From the NCBI GenBank assembly GCA_017513965.1, contig JAFWMI010000163.1:1-39485 (forward strand): a DNA stretch of 39,485 bases, written 5' to 3'. The notes under the pieces are model-generated. The model was not told the origin of the DNA and did not search any database. It worked only from the letters and a program-made list of their open reading frames with translations. Both the position numbers and the translations under genes were made by a program. Origin of the DNA: Atopobiaceae bacterium. Lineage in GTDB: Bacteria > Actinomycetota > Coriobacteriia > Coriobacteriales > Atopobiaceae. How positions within the stretch are numbered: the stretch's first letter is position 1; every line of letters begins with the position of its first letter. Below, piece by piece: positions 31,432 through 39,485 of the stretch.

Positions 31432-34035
31432 TTAGGCAGTCTTGATGGCCGCTGCGTCCTGCAGGCCAAGCAGCTCCACGGCCTCCTCGCGCATCTTGTA
31501 CTTTTGGATCTTGCCAGCCTCGTTCATGGGGTAGCCGTCCACGAACACCACGTACTGCGGAATCTTCTCCTTGGCCACGCGGGCGCGACAAAACTCCTTG
31601 ACCTCTTCCTCGGTAGCCGTCTCGCCCTCCTGCAGAACGATCTCGGCGCACACGGCCTCGCCGTACACCTTGTCGGGCACGCCGATAACCTGCACGTCCT
31701 TTGTCTTGGGGAAGGTGTAGAGGAAGTCCTCGATCTCCTTGGGGTACACGTTCTCGCCACCACGGATAATCATGTCCTTGAGGCGGCCGGTCACACGATA
31801 GTAGCCGTCGGACTGACGAAGCAGGATGTCGCCGGAGTGCAGCCAGCCGTCCTCGTCGATAGCGGCAGCCGTGGCCTCGGGCATCTTGTAGTAGCCCTTC
31901 ATGGTGTTGTATCCGCGGCTGCAGAACTCGCCTGGCTGGTTGTCGCCCAACTCGGCGCCCGTCTCGGGGTCGATGATCTTGGTTTCCACGCCAAATATAG
32001 GCAGGCCGACAGTCGTGACGCGTTGCTCTACGGTGTCCGTCGTCTTGGACATCGTGGTGGCAGGACTCGCCTCCGTTTGGCCATAGGTGATGCAAATCTC
32101 ACTCATGTTCATGCGGTCGATGACCTCGCGCATCTTCTCGATGGGACACGGGCTGCCCGCCATGATGCCGGTGCGCATATGGCTGAAGTCGGTCTCCTCA
32201 AACGCCGGGTGGGTGTTCATCATGGCAATGAACATGGTGGGGACGCCATGGAAGCACGTGATCTTCTCTCGGTTGATGCAGGCAAGACTCTTGCGCGGTG
32301 AGAAGGCACTGATGGGGCTCATCGTGACGCCGTGCGTCATGGACGCCGTCATGGCCAGCACCATGCCAAAGCAGTGGAACATGGGCACCTGAATCATCAT
32401 GCGGTCGGCCGTGGACAGGTCCATGCAGTCGCCGATTGCCTTGCCGTTGTTCACCACGTTGTAGTGCGTGAGCATAACGCCCTTGGGGAAGCCCGTGGTT
32501 CCAGAGGTGTACTGCATGTTACACACATCGTGCTTGTCGATGAGCGCGCAACGTGAGTCAACCTCCGCTTGCTTAACGCGCGGTGCGAGCGCCAATGCCT
32601 CGTCCCATGAATAGCAGCCCGGATGCGGCCCGTCGATGGTCACCACGTTCTTGAGGTACGGCAACTTGGCGTTATGCCACGCTCCGGGTATGCCCACCTC
32701 TGCGAGCTCGGGCACCAACTGGTCCACAATGTCCAGATAGCTCGTGCCCTTGTACTCGTCAATCATCACGAGCGTATGCGTATCACTCTGGCGCAGCAGG
32801 TACTCCAGCTCGTGGATCTTGTAACCGGTATTTACGGTAACCAAGACGGCACCGATCTTTACCGCCGCCCAGAAGGTGAGGTACCACGCCGGCACGTTAG
32901 TCGCCCAAATGGCGACCTTGTCGCCAGGACGAACACCCATGGCAATGAGCGCACGTGCAAAGACGTTCACGTCCTCGCGAAATTCCACGTACGTACGCGC
33001 GTAGTCGAACTCGGTAAAACGGAACGCATACTGATTGGGATACACCTCGCACAGGTGGTCGAGCACCTGCGGGAAGGTGAGGTCAATGAGATGCTCTTTG
33101 GGCCAAGGATACGTGCCCTCCCCGTTGCGGGAGAGTTGCAACTCGCCCGTAAGGTCGGCCGTTGAGGCGGGGATCGTCGCCGTAACACTGGGCTGTGCCT
33201 CAGCAGTCTCCAAAGCATGCCCGCCCGCAAGATAGTCACGCATGTAGTTGATATACTGCGGGAACACGATGCCCGGCTCACCGATGGCAACGTCGCGTGC
33301 CCACCTTCGAGGCCACTCAAAGCTCACGTAGCCGTCGTATCCGCTCGCCTGCAACACGTCCAACATGTGCACGAGCGGCATGTCGCCTTCGCCCATCATG
33401 CGATACTGAACGCGATCGTCTGTGATCACGGAGTCCTTAATGTGACAGTAACGCAGATGCTTGCCCAAATTCGCAAGGGTCGTCTCCGGCGACTCCCCAA
33501 ACAGACGATACGGGTGCTGCATGTCCCACAGCGCGCCAACGTAAGGTGAGTCCACCTCGTCGAGCACGCGGGCCAAGCGACTCGTGTCCGCATAGTCCGC
33601 CTCAGTCTCTATGAGCACGGTCACGTCATAGATGGCGGCGATGTTGCCCAGCTCACGCAGCGTCTTTACCACGGCGGCATCGTCCACGTTGCCCACCGGC
33701 CTAATGTCGCGCGAAAGCAGCACGCGCACGTACGGCGTGCCCATCTCGCTTGCGAGCTCGAGGTACTCTCCCACCTCGTCCATGGCCTCCAGCCGGCCCA
33801 TCTTGCTGTACAACTCGCTGCTGGTAGAGAAGCAGGAGATGGCAAGACCTATGCGCTCGAGCTGCGCACGCGTACGTTGGCGCTGACGGGCGCGGAACGG
33901 TTGGGCTGTGGGCGCATACTCATTGCCTGCCACACCGCGAATCTCCACGCCGTCAAACCCAAGGTCTTTTGCCATGGGGTAAATATCGGTCCATGCGTAT
34001 GCGGGGCAACCGATGGTAGAGAAAGAGAGTTTCAT
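31432..34035 (-). CDS. Fusion: sugar-phosphate isomerase/epimerase-like TIM barrel + AMP-dependent acyl-CoA ligase
   Basis: This is a single 867-aa frame. Residues 1 to about 275 form a xylose-isomerase-like TIM barrel with the metal set E143, D171, H198 and E240. A linker of about 40 residues, rich in Ser/Thr/Ala, leads to a complete acyl-CoA synthetase: AMP-binding loop YTSGTTGFPKGVMLTH at 509-524, YGQTEASP near 655, GWLHSGDILL, KDMIIRGGENVYPKEIE, and a C-terminal GKIQKYKMRE with the catalytic lysine. The ligase half resembles medium- or long-chain fatty-acyl-CoA ligases. The substrate is unknown; the barrel may act on a sugar- or polyol-linked acid that the ligase activates. It starts at ATG 34035 with TTGGAG about 10 nt upstream. 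Confidence 0.88.
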   Translation of the reverse strand: MKLSFSTIGCPAYAWTDIYPMAKDLGFDGVEIRGVAGNEYAPTAQPFRARQRQRTRAQLERIGLAISCFSTSSELYSKMGRLEAMDEVGEYLELASEMGTPYVRVLLSRDIRPVGNVDDAAVVKTLRELGNIAAIYDVTVLIETEADYADTSRLARVLDEVDSPYVGALWDMQHPYRLFGESPETTLANLGKHLRYCHIKDSVITDDRVQYRMMGEGDMPLVHMLDVLQASGYDGYVSFEWPRRWARDVAIGEPGIVFPQYINYMRDYLAGGHALETAEAQPSVTATIPASTADLTGELQLSRNGEGTYPWPKEHLIDLTFPQVLDHLCEVYPNQYAFRFTEFDYARTYVEFREDVNVFARALIAMGVRPGDKVAIWATNVPAWYLTFWAAVKIGAVLVTVNTGYKIHELEYLLRQSDTHTLVMIDEYKGTSYLDIVDQLVPELAEVGIPGAWHNAKLPYLKNVVTIDGPHPGCYSWDEALALAPRVKQAEVDSRCALIDKHDVCNMQYTSGTTGFPKGVMLTHYNVVNNGKAIGDCMDLSTADRMMIQVPMFHCFGMVLAMTASMTHGVTMSPISAFSPRKSLACINREKITCFHGVPTMFIAMMNTHPAFEETDFSHMRTGIMAGSPCPIEKMREVIDRMNMSEICITYGQTEASPATTMSKTTDTVEQRVTTVGLPIFGVETKIIDPETGAELGDNQPGEFCSRGYNTMKGYYKMPEATAAAIDEDGWLHSGDILLRQSDGYYRVTGRLKDMIIRGGENVYPKEIEDFLYTFPKTKDVQVIGVPDKVYGEAVCAEIVLQEGETATEEEVKEFCRARVAKEKIPQYVVFVDGYPMNEAGKIQKYKMREEAVELLGLQDAAAIKTA

Positions 34036-34103
34036 GAGGATATGTCTCCAATTCCAAGAATGCTAGGCCGACTCAACAACGCTACGCTAAGAAAAGGGTT
34101 AAG

Positions 34104-34131
34104 GGCGCAACCGCTCGCGTGCGGAAGCGCC
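34104..34131 (-). terminator. Strong hairpin upstream of the fusion gene
   Basis: GGCGC-AA-CCGC (34104-34114) pairs with GCGG-AA-GCGCC (34121-34131) around TCGCGT, with a symmetric AA/AA internal loop. On the minus strand CTTAACCCTTTTCTT follows. It may end the GNAT-phosphoesterase transcript or attenuate one starting at about 34185. Confidence 0.5.
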
Positions 34132-34191
34132 TAAAGAAGCAGCAGGCCGAGTTCCCTGGAGGATATGTTCACACAAGAATACATGGATGGT

Positions 34192-34197
34192 TTTATA
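34192..34197 (-). promoter_or_regulatory. Possible -10 box upstream of the fusion gene
   Basis: TATAAA on the minus strand (34197-34192), 5/6 of the consensus, without a clear -35. If used, the leader of about 150 nt would contain the 34104-34131 hairpin, an attenuator-like arrangement. Confidence 0.3.
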
Positions 34198-34276
34198 CCA
34201 CCTTTGTGCCGTTGTAAGTCGCTATTGCAAAAGCTCGACACACGAGCGAAACACTGCCCCTGCAATCGGGGGGACG

Positions 34277-35356
34277 CTAGTCCACGGATAGACCGTGAAG
34301 GGCGCTCCATTCGGCATCGCTCGGCAATGACGCCACGATTTGCTCGGCAGTCACTGGCCGCAGGTGGTTTGCGTCCACACCCACGTCGTAACGCCGAACC
34401 CCTCGCTCGCGCATGGCCTGGTTGTATCCGCGCATCCCCATGCCACCGTGAACCGAATCGGTTGCGGGACTCTCGTCGCACAAGCTGTGGATGTGGCCGT
34501 GCAGCATGTAGCTGCCATGATAGGCGCGGTCCCAATCGAGCATGGGATAATGCGAGAGCACGAAGCGGTAGCCATCCTTACGCACCTTGCCTACGTGCCC
34601 GTAGTACTCCACCGATTGGAAGCCGCCAGCCGTTTGGAACTTCGCACGAGTGTCGTGATTGCCCACAATCACGTGCACCTGCTCGCATGGAATGGACGCG
34701 CGGAGCCGCCGCACATCCTCAACGCGAGGTCGGCACACGTCGCCCAAGATCCAGAGCTCGTCGTCACACAACAACGAGTGCTCCAAATTGCCCAGAATCA
34801 CATCGTCATGAGCGCTCACATCTTCGCCAAAGCCACGCCAACGGGCAATCGTACGGTCTCCCACGTGCAAGTCGGCCGTAAACACCCGTGTTGGCGCACG
34901 CCCAGCCACAATTCGTTGCTCAAACACAACCGTGTCTGTTATGAGCTTGCCACCTTCGTAGATTGGATGGTCGTACCTTCTGGAAATGTCACCAGGTATG
35001 CTTCCCACCAGCGCAAACCCATAGCTCAGGTAAAACGGAACCGTAAGCGGAGAGTCCCCCGTACGCACGCGCAGCACCGCAAAGCGACCACGACAGCGCC
35101 TGAGCACATACGCTATGAGCTCACGGCCATATCCCTTGCGCTGGCAACCGGGATGCACCGCTATGTTCTGCAGCTCAGCCAGCCCATCTCCCTCGTCGGT
35201 AACCGCACACTCCGCGCAAAGCGCATCACGCTCATACAACGCATACACCACCGAGCGACCCAAATAGCGCTCCACCTGGTCCCACTGCTCATCGGCAAGC
35301 AAAAGCAGGTCACGCAACCCGTCCATATCCCGTGCGGCGACCTGCTCAATATGCAT
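34277..35356 (-). CDS. Fusion: GNAT N-acetyltransferase + calcineurin-like metallophosphoesterase
   Basis: The frame is 359 aa. Residues 1-150 are a GNAT domain with the acetyl-CoA loop QRKGYG at 72-77, preceded by LQNIAVHPG and followed by FYLSYGF. Residues 158-330 are a metallophosphoesterase with D162-x-H164, D206 (LGDV), N233-H234-D235 (GNHD), H269 (SHYPM) and H288-x-H290 (HGHIH), so all metal ligands are present. The second domain resembles small stand-alone phosphoesterases of unknown substrate. Both halves look active; the pairing suggests acetylation and dephosphorylation of one small molecule, or simply a fused pair. It is 52 nt downstream of the glutamate-cysteine ligase gene and likely co-transcribed. 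Confidence 0.88.
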   Translation of the reverse strand: MHIEQVAARDMDGLRDLLLLADEQWDQVERYLGRSVVYALYERDALCAECAVTDEGDGLAELQNIAVHPGCQRKGYGRELIAYVLRRCRGRFAVLRVRTGDSPLTVPFYLSYGFALVGSIPGDISRRYDHPIYEGGKLITDTVVFEQRIVAGRAPTRVFTADLHVGDRTIARWRGFGEDVSAHDDVILGNLEHSLLCDDELWILGDVCRPRVEDVRRLRASIPCEQVHVIVGNHDTRAKFQTAGGFQSVEYYGHVGKVRKDGYRFVLSHYPMLDWDRAYHGSYMLHGHIHSLCDESPATDSVHGGMGMRGYNQAMRERGVRRYDVGVDANHLRPVTAEQIVASLPSDAEWSALHGLSVD

Positions 35357-35408
35357 GTGCTACCTCGCTCATTTGGACCCAGCTACTAGGTGCCCATTGT
35401 ATCAAGCC

Positions 35409-36710
35409 TCACTCCCCAACAACCCACCAAGGCTTGTCTTGGGCAAAGTCTTCAAGCGGCGGTAGATAGGTTCGCTCTTCTGCATCCAACGACGCGCGCG
35501 CAAGCGTGAACAGCAGCGATTCCCACTCGCACAACGTACGTCCGCCATAGAGCTGTGCCGCAAACCCCTTTGTCTGCACCGCACCAATGGCATGCTCCAC
35601 ATCTGAGCTGCTCATAGGCCATGCCCCACGTGTTTGCGCCACTGCAGGGGACACACCAAGCTCCCGCTCAATCGCGCCAAGCGATTCTTCCGAGTAGAAC
35701 AGCCCCTTGATAAGCGCCACATACCCGAGGACGGCTCCGGACGGCATACAGTCTGCGGGACGCACCTCAACAAAGCGCTTGAGCCGTACGTCTGGCCAAA
35801 ACATCGAGAGCAGATGCTCCACGTCCGCTGGGTCCATAGGCGCATCGGCATAGACCTCGCGAGCGGCCTTCTGGTACGCCGCACGCATAGTGGGACCATC
35901 CACGTCGCCAGCAGCACGCCGCGTCACAAAGATGGGGGACGTGGAGAAGAGCCAATCAACATACGTAGAGAAGCCAAAGCCATCCTCAAACAGACGGGGC
36001 GGCGTGCCGCACCGTACACTGTCGACCTCACGCCAGAGTTGAAGGCGACGTATGGGCACGTGGTTGGGCTGGCCTTCAAATACGGGACAGTTGTCTGCAA
36101 TGGCCGCAAGAATCGGCGCGAGCGCGGCCGAGATGCGCATCTTGCGCACGGCATCTGCCTCATCGGCAAAGTCAACCGAGACTTGTGTGGAGGCGCTTGC
36201 CCGCATCATGCGATCGCCGTAGCTGCCAATGTGTGCAAAATAGTCGTTCATGTAGCCGTATCGCCGCTTGGGGATGAGCTCGAGTTCCTGGGCGCGAAGC
36301 TTTGGATTGTACCCCGCACACACCAACGACGCCCCAAACGGCGCCAAGCAGGTTGCGACCCGCTCACGAAAATGCATATACGCCCGCTCTATGTGTGCAA
36401 CACGGCCATAGGGCGCCACCGAAAACTCCAGCTGCGCGGCAGGCTCAAGCGTTACCGTTCCGTCAGGACCTGCCAAACCAATAAGATCTCCCTCCGCATT
36501 GTATTCACGCTGGGGATACCATGTGGCGAGGTACTCAAGCACGTCTTTAACGCCCACGCGATTCTGATGCTCCTCATAGGCAACCTGTGTGCCGTTTCCA
36601 AACAGCACATGATGCTCAACCTCAAGGCCAAGCCTTCCCACATCGGAACCATGTGCCCCGGTGGCGAGATAGTCAGCGACCGCTCGCTCATTCTCTCTTT
36701 CAAAACCCAT
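35409..36710 (-). CDS. gshA: Glutamate-cysteine ligase (GCS2 / plant-type)
   Basis: Joins glutamate and cysteine in an ATP-dependent step to give gamma-glutamylcysteine. Family marks are GRLGLEVEHHVLF near the start, then EPAAQLEFSVAPYG, YGYMNDYFAHIGSYGDRMMR with the following STQVSVDF, and RFVEVRPADCMPSG. ATG 36710 (433 aa) has GAGGAGG 4 nt upstream; the longer open frame upstream is not family-like. No glutathione synthetase gene is in the window, so the end product (glutathione, gamma-glutamylcysteine or another thiol) is open. EgtA-type enzymes of ergothioneine synthesis are relatives and cannot be excluded. Confidence 0.85.
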   Translation of the reverse strand: MGFERENERAVADYLATGAHGSDVGRLGLEVEHHVLFGNGTQVAYEEHQNRVGVKDVLEYLATWYPQREYNAEGDLIGLAGPDGTVTLEPAAQLEFSVAPYGRVAHIERAYMHFRERVATCLAPFGASLVCAGYNPKLRAQELELIPKRRYGYMNDYFAHIGSYGDRMMRASASTQVSVDFADEADAVRKMRISAALAPILAAIADNCPVFEGQPNHVPIRRLQLWREVDSVRCGTPPRLFEDGFGFSTYVDWLFSTSPIFVTRRAAGDVDGPTMRAAYQKAAREVYADAPMDPADVEHLLSMFWPDVRLKRFVEVRPADCMPSGAVLGYVALIKGLFYSEESLGAIERELGVSPAVAQTRGAWPMSSSDVEHAIGAVQTKGFAAQLYGGRTLCEWESLLFTLARASLDAEERTYLPPLEDFAQDKPWWVVGE

Positions 36711-36834
36711 ACGTCCTCCTCGCCATGCTCGTGGTGAGAAGAATAACGGACGGTAGCGCCATGAGTCCAACACATATTTGCGATACACAGCTATCGTTTT
36801 TTACTAACCAACCCAACCGCCTAGCCATAACAAA

Positions 36835-36861
36835 GGCGGCGCGTGAATACAACGCGCCGCC
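36835..36861 (-). terminator. Intrinsic terminator of the acyl-CoA synthetase gene
   Basis: GGCGGCGCGT (36835-36844) pairs perfectly with ACGCGCCGCC (36852-36861), loop 7 nt, followed on the minus strand by TTTGTTATGG. It lies 22 nt beyond the synthetase stop. This is the most classical terminator in the window. Confidence 0.85.
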
Positions 36862-36883
36862 CTTCTCGGTCTATGCGTTTATG

Positions 36884-38680
36884 TTATACCAAACCGTCGC
36901 GCTTGTCGTGGAAGTTCGCAGCATCCGCCTCGTCTTTCTTACGGATGGCAACACGGCGAATCTTGCCATTGACCGTCTTGGGCAGCTCGTCAACGTAATC
37001 GATGATGCGCGGGTACTTGTATGGCGCCGTCTCGCGCTTTACGTAGGTTTGGAGCTCCTTGGTGAGCTCGGGCGTCCCCTCATATGCCGAGTGCAGCACG
37101 ATGGTGGCCTTGACCGCCTTGCCGCGCACCGGATCCGGTACGCCCGTTACGGCGCACTCACGCACGGCAGGATGCTCAAGCAGCACGCTCTCGATCTCGA
37201 ACGGCCCAATGCGATAGCCGGAACTCTTGATCACGTCGTCGTTGCGGCCCACGTACCACAGGTAGTCATCCTCATCGCGCCAAGCCGTGTCACCCGTGTG
37301 ATACCACCCGTCATGAATCGCCTCGGCGGTCTTCTCGGGATCGCGGTAGTACTCAACCATAATGCCTTCGGGCTTGTGCTCGGGATTGTAGCGAATGCAG
37401 ATCTCGCCCGTCTCACCGTCCTCGCACTCCGTATGGTCCGAACGGAGGATGCGGATGTCGTAGAGCGGCACGATTTTGCCCATGGAGCCAGGCTTTGGCT
37501 TGGAGCCGTTGAGGTTGGCGATGGTAAGCGGTGTCTCGGTTTGGCCAAAGCCCTCATAGATGGTGAGCCCCGTCTCGCGCTTCCAAAAGTCGTAGAGGTC
37601 GGGGTTGAGCGCCTCGCCAGCCGTGGTGCAATACACAAGCGACGTGAGCTTGTACTGCGTCTTCTCGCCATGCATCATGTGCCGCATGAGCAAGCGATAC
37701 ATCGTAGGCGGGCAGCACAACGTGGTGATGCCGTAGTCGTCGATGTGCGACAGGATCTCGTGCGCATGGAATCGGTCGAAGTCGTAGGTAAACACGCAGG
37801 ACTCCATGGTCCACGCGCCATAGAACTTACCCCACACTGCCTTGCCCCAACCGGTGTCTGCAATGGTGAAGTGCAGTCCGTTGTCACCCACGGTGTTGTG
37901 CCAGAGCTTCGCCGTAATGGTATGGGCCAACGCATAGGTATAGTCATGCAAGACCATCTTTGGGTTGCCAGACGTGCCGCTGGAGAAGTACATGATCATG
38001 GGCTCGTCCACCGTCGTGGGGATGCGTCCCCAAAAGTCGCTCGCCGCACGTACACCCGTGTTATAGTCGACCCAGCCCTCACGCTCGCACGTGAGCTCGC
38101 AAATGTGCTCGGGTCCACTCAACGCACGATGCGGCGCCGGGTCAAAGTCTTCCTCGTCCACGGCCAAGCCAGCGCCTCCGGCAGCAACAAGAATCTTGAT
38201 CTGGAGGTCTGGGCAATTGGGCGCAACGGCATCGCACACGTCGGCGATGGTCCCTGCGTCCGTACAGATGACTGCCTTGATGCCCGCGGACTCCAAGCGA
38301 TACTGCAGGTCGTGCTCACGCAGCATAAAGGTGGCCGGAACCAGCAATGCCCCAATCTTGTGGAGCGCCACGGCCGTTATCCAAAACTGATAATGGCGGC
38401 GAAGGATCACGAGCACCGCATCGCCCTTGCGTATGCCCTGTGCAACGAGGAAATTTGCGCACTTATCCGACCAATACTTGATGTCACCAAAGCTAAAGCG
38501 ATGCTCCTCCCCCTCTGGGTTACACCACACCATGGCCGGACGGTCGGGCTCCGCAAGTGCTATGTCATCCACGACGTCGTATGCCCAGTTGAAGGTATTG
38601 GGATAGTGGAGCGACAAGTGTGCGACTTCACCGTTACGGTCTCGACTCTCAGAAAGGTAGTTCTCGCTCAGATAACGCAT
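36884..38680 (-). CDS. Acyl-CoA synthetase, acetate/medium-chain type (ACSM/AcsA-like)
   Basis: The 598-aa AMP-forming ligase has the phosphate loop YFSSGTSGNPKMVLHD, YEGFGQTETPLT, GWYHTGDTAWRDEDDYLWYV, SSGYRIGPFEIES, and the C-terminal lysine in KTVNGKIRR. The Ser-Ser-Gly-Thr-Ser loop and the fold order resemble medium-chain acyl-CoA synthetases and short-chain relatives, so the substrate is probably a short, medium or branched acid, possibly matching the acyl-CoA produced or used by the oxidoreductase. It starts at ATG 38680 with AAGGGG 8 nt upstream. It lies just downstream of a HTH-cupin regulator gene, a pairing that suggests local control. Confidence 0.9.
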   Translation of the reverse strand: MRYLSENYLSESRDRNGEVAHLSLHYPNTFNWAYDVVDDIALAEPDRPAMVWCNPEGEEHRFSFGDIKYWSDKCANFLVAQGIRKGDAVLVILRRHYQFWITAVALHKIGALLVPATFMLREHDLQYRLESAGIKAVICTDAGTIADVCDAVAPNCPDLQIKILVAAGGAGLAVDEEDFDPAPHRALSGPEHICELTCEREGWVDYNTGVRAASDFWGRIPTTVDEPMIMYFSSGTSGNPKMVLHDYTYALAHTITAKLWHNTVGDNGLHFTIADTGWGKAVWGKFYGAWTMESCVFTYDFDRFHAHEILSHIDDYGITTLCCPPTMYRLLMRHMMHGEKTQYKLTSLVYCTTAGEALNPDLYDFWKRETGLTIYEGFGQTETPLTIANLNGSKPKPGSMGKIVPLYDIRILRSDHTECEDGETGEICIRYNPEHKPEGIMVEYYRDPEKTAEAIHDGWYHTGDTAWRDEDDYLWYVGRNDDVIKSSGYRIGPFEIESVLLEHPAVRECAVTGVPDPVRGKAVKATIVLHSAYEGTPELTKELQTYVKRETAPYKYPRIIDYVDELPKTVNGKIRRVAIRKKDEADAANFHDKRDGLV

Positions 38681-38702
38681 AGATATTTCCCCTTAGCTAA
38701 CT

Positions 38703-38731
38703 GCAATATCGCATAAAGATAATTTGGACAA
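38703..38731 (-). promoter_or_regulatory. Possible promoter of the acyl-CoA synthetase gene
   Basis: On the minus strand TTGTCC (38731-38726) and TATTGC (38708-38703) are spaced by 17 nt. Matches to the consensus are modest (4/6 and 3/6). The predicted start is about 18 nt before the ATG. Confidence 0.3.
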
Positions 38732-38788
38732 ACGGCAGCACATATGCCACCACCACGCGCAAAGCGCAGGACAACGTCTTTGGTTAAC

Positions 38789-38818
38789 GGCACCGCCCGC
38801 AGGAAGGCAGGCGATGCC
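38789..38818 (-). terminator. Hairpin at the end of the HTH-cupin gene
   Basis: GGCACCGCC (38789-38797) pairs with GGCGATGCC (38810-38818) with one wobble; the stem touches the regulator's stop codon. No U-tract follows. It is a possible terminator or translation-linked attenuator before the synthetase gene. Confidence 0.45.
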
Positions 38819-39414
38819 TAGATAATCTCTCTGCTTTGGGGATCAAATACCACGGCGAGGATTTGCGCGTCCTCACCGCCTATGGCTATCATGCCATGAC
38901 CGCGTCCGGAGTCGTAGAACAGGGTGTCTCCCGCCTCGACCTCCTCGAAGTGGTCCTCGAATCTAAAGCGCAGACGACCCTTGAGCACAAAGTCCATCTC
39001 CTGGCCTTCGTGGTACGAAAGGTGGATGGGCTCATGCTGGCTTTCGGGCTGGTAGGGCACGTCCACAAGGAACGTCTCGCCCATGCGATTCTTAAAGTGC
39101 GGAGCCTTGTGCAGATAATGGAAGTCGGTGTGACGCTCCAGAACGAGCCCCTCGTTCTTGCGCACGACCTCGTAGTGCCTTAGACGAGGACTCTCGCCCG
39201 TAAGCAGCTCCACTACGTCTACGCCGAGCTTCTTGGCACATTTGTACACAAAGGTGAAGGTGAGGTCCATCTCGCCACTCTCGCGCGCAACATACTCCTG
39301 CGCGGAGCGACCCGTTGCCTTCGCCATCTCCTCAATCGTGAACTCGTTGTCCTCTCGCAAGGAGCGGATACGAGCCGCTATGTCCTGGCGATTCTCCAAG
39401 TTCTCAGCCTCCAC
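38818..39414 (-). CDS. HTH (XRE family) regulator with C-terminal cupin sensor
   Basis: The 198-aa protein has an XRE-type helix-turn-helix at about residues 9-65 (RIRSLREDNEFTIEEMAKAT...EYVARESGEMDL) and a cupin_2 barrel at about 120-195 (HEGQEMDFVLKGRLRFRF, then GDTLFYDSGRGHGM). Such HTH-cupin proteins sense a small ligand and often control the gene beside them. Here that is the acyl-CoA synthetase 137 nt downstream in the same direction. GTG 39414 is the start, with AGGGAGAGG 6 nt upstream. The ligand is unknown. Confidence 0.9.
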   Translation of the reverse strand: MEAENLENRQDIAARIRSLREDNEFTIEEMAKATGRSAQEYVARESGEMDLTFTFVYKCAKKLGVDVVELLTGESPRLRHYEVVRKNEGLVLERHTDFHYLHKAPHFKNRMGETFLVDVPYQPESQHEPIHLSYHEGQEMDFVLKGRLRFRFEDHFEEVEAGDTLFYDSGRGHGMIAIGGEDAQILAVVFDPQSREII

Positions 39415-39445
39415 AGTACACCTCTCCCTATTGGGTAATGGTCCT

Positions 39446-39454
39446 ACTTTAGCA
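39446..39454 (-). promoter_or_regulatory. Extended -10 promoter of the HTH-cupin gene
   Basis: On the minus strand TGCTAAAGT (39454-39446) is an extended -10 with 4/6 in the hexamer, placing the transcript start about 25 nt before the GTG. No -35 is evident. Confidence 0.35.
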
Positions 39455-39485
39455 CAAAGAAGTGTTGTGGCGCTCTAGGATGAAA

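Noticed and set aside
36587..38716. Plus-strand open frame of 709 codons opposite the acyl-CoA synthetase
   Set aside because: Mirror of a clear AMP-forming ligase with all motifs on the minus strand; the antisense peptide is His/Arg/Val-rich and unlike any family.
38769..38786. Decayed REP half-site (ends CTTTGGTTA)
   Set aside because: Only the outer arm matches; the GGGAC(A/T)GTCCC core is not present.

Overview
The window looks like a chromosomal segment of an anaerobic, fairly GC-rich actinomycete of the class Coriobacteriia (Collinsella/Olsenella type). This rests on the protein style (acid-tailed L17, Zn-type S14, L24 and L36), frequent GTG/TTG starts, and ferredoxin-based 2-oxoacid metabolism next to a ribosomal-protein supercluster. 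Genus is not resolved. Almost everything is transcribed leftwards (minus strand); only a REP-associated transposase and a RhuM-Fic gene run rightwards.

Region 1 (1-19455, read right to left) is the S10-spc-alpha supercluster: rplC, rplD, rplW, rplB, rpsS, rplV, rpsC, rplP, rpmC, rpsQ, rplN, rplX, rplE, rpsZ, rpsH, rplF, rplR, rpsE, rpmD, rplO, secY, then adk, map, infA, rpmJ, rpsM, rpsK, rpsD, rpoA, rplQ, truA and the start of a heavy-metal exporter gene. Three things break the textbook order. rpsJ is absent from its usual place before rplC. A 237-nt hairpin-rich spacer splits rplX from rplE. Between secY and adk sit a REPtron (a RAYT transposase flanked by paired inverted palindromes) and a multi-pass membrane protein gene.

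Region 2 (19456-27933) is a redox block. A four-subunit 2-oxoacid:ferredoxin oxidoreductase (ferredoxin, VorB-like alpha, TPP beta, gamma) is preceded by a NuoE-like / NuoF-like / [2Fe-2S]-GltD-like trio with the architecture of an electron-bifurcating NAD(P)H:ferredoxin transhydrogenase, and by a SIMIBI/ParA-like ATPase. Together these could oxidise 2-oxoacids to acyl-CoA, reduce ferredoxin, and balance ferredoxin with NADH and NADPH.

Region 3 (27984-39485) is accessory. It holds a secreted HExxH metallopeptidase gene broken by a nonsense codon and a frameshift, with a REP doublet read in frame near its C-terminus; a RhuM-Fic protein; a sugar-isomerase-like TIM barrel fused to an acyl-CoA ligase; a GNAT acetyltransferase fused to a metallophosphoesterase; a glutamate-cysteine ligase; an acyl-CoA synthetase; and a HTH-cupin regulator.

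A family of about 31-bp palindromes with the core GGGAC(A/T)GTCCC recurs at four places (7879-7941, 8745-8807, 19659-19730, 28064-28125) and links the transposase to sites across the window. No tRNA, rRNA or CRISPR array was seen.
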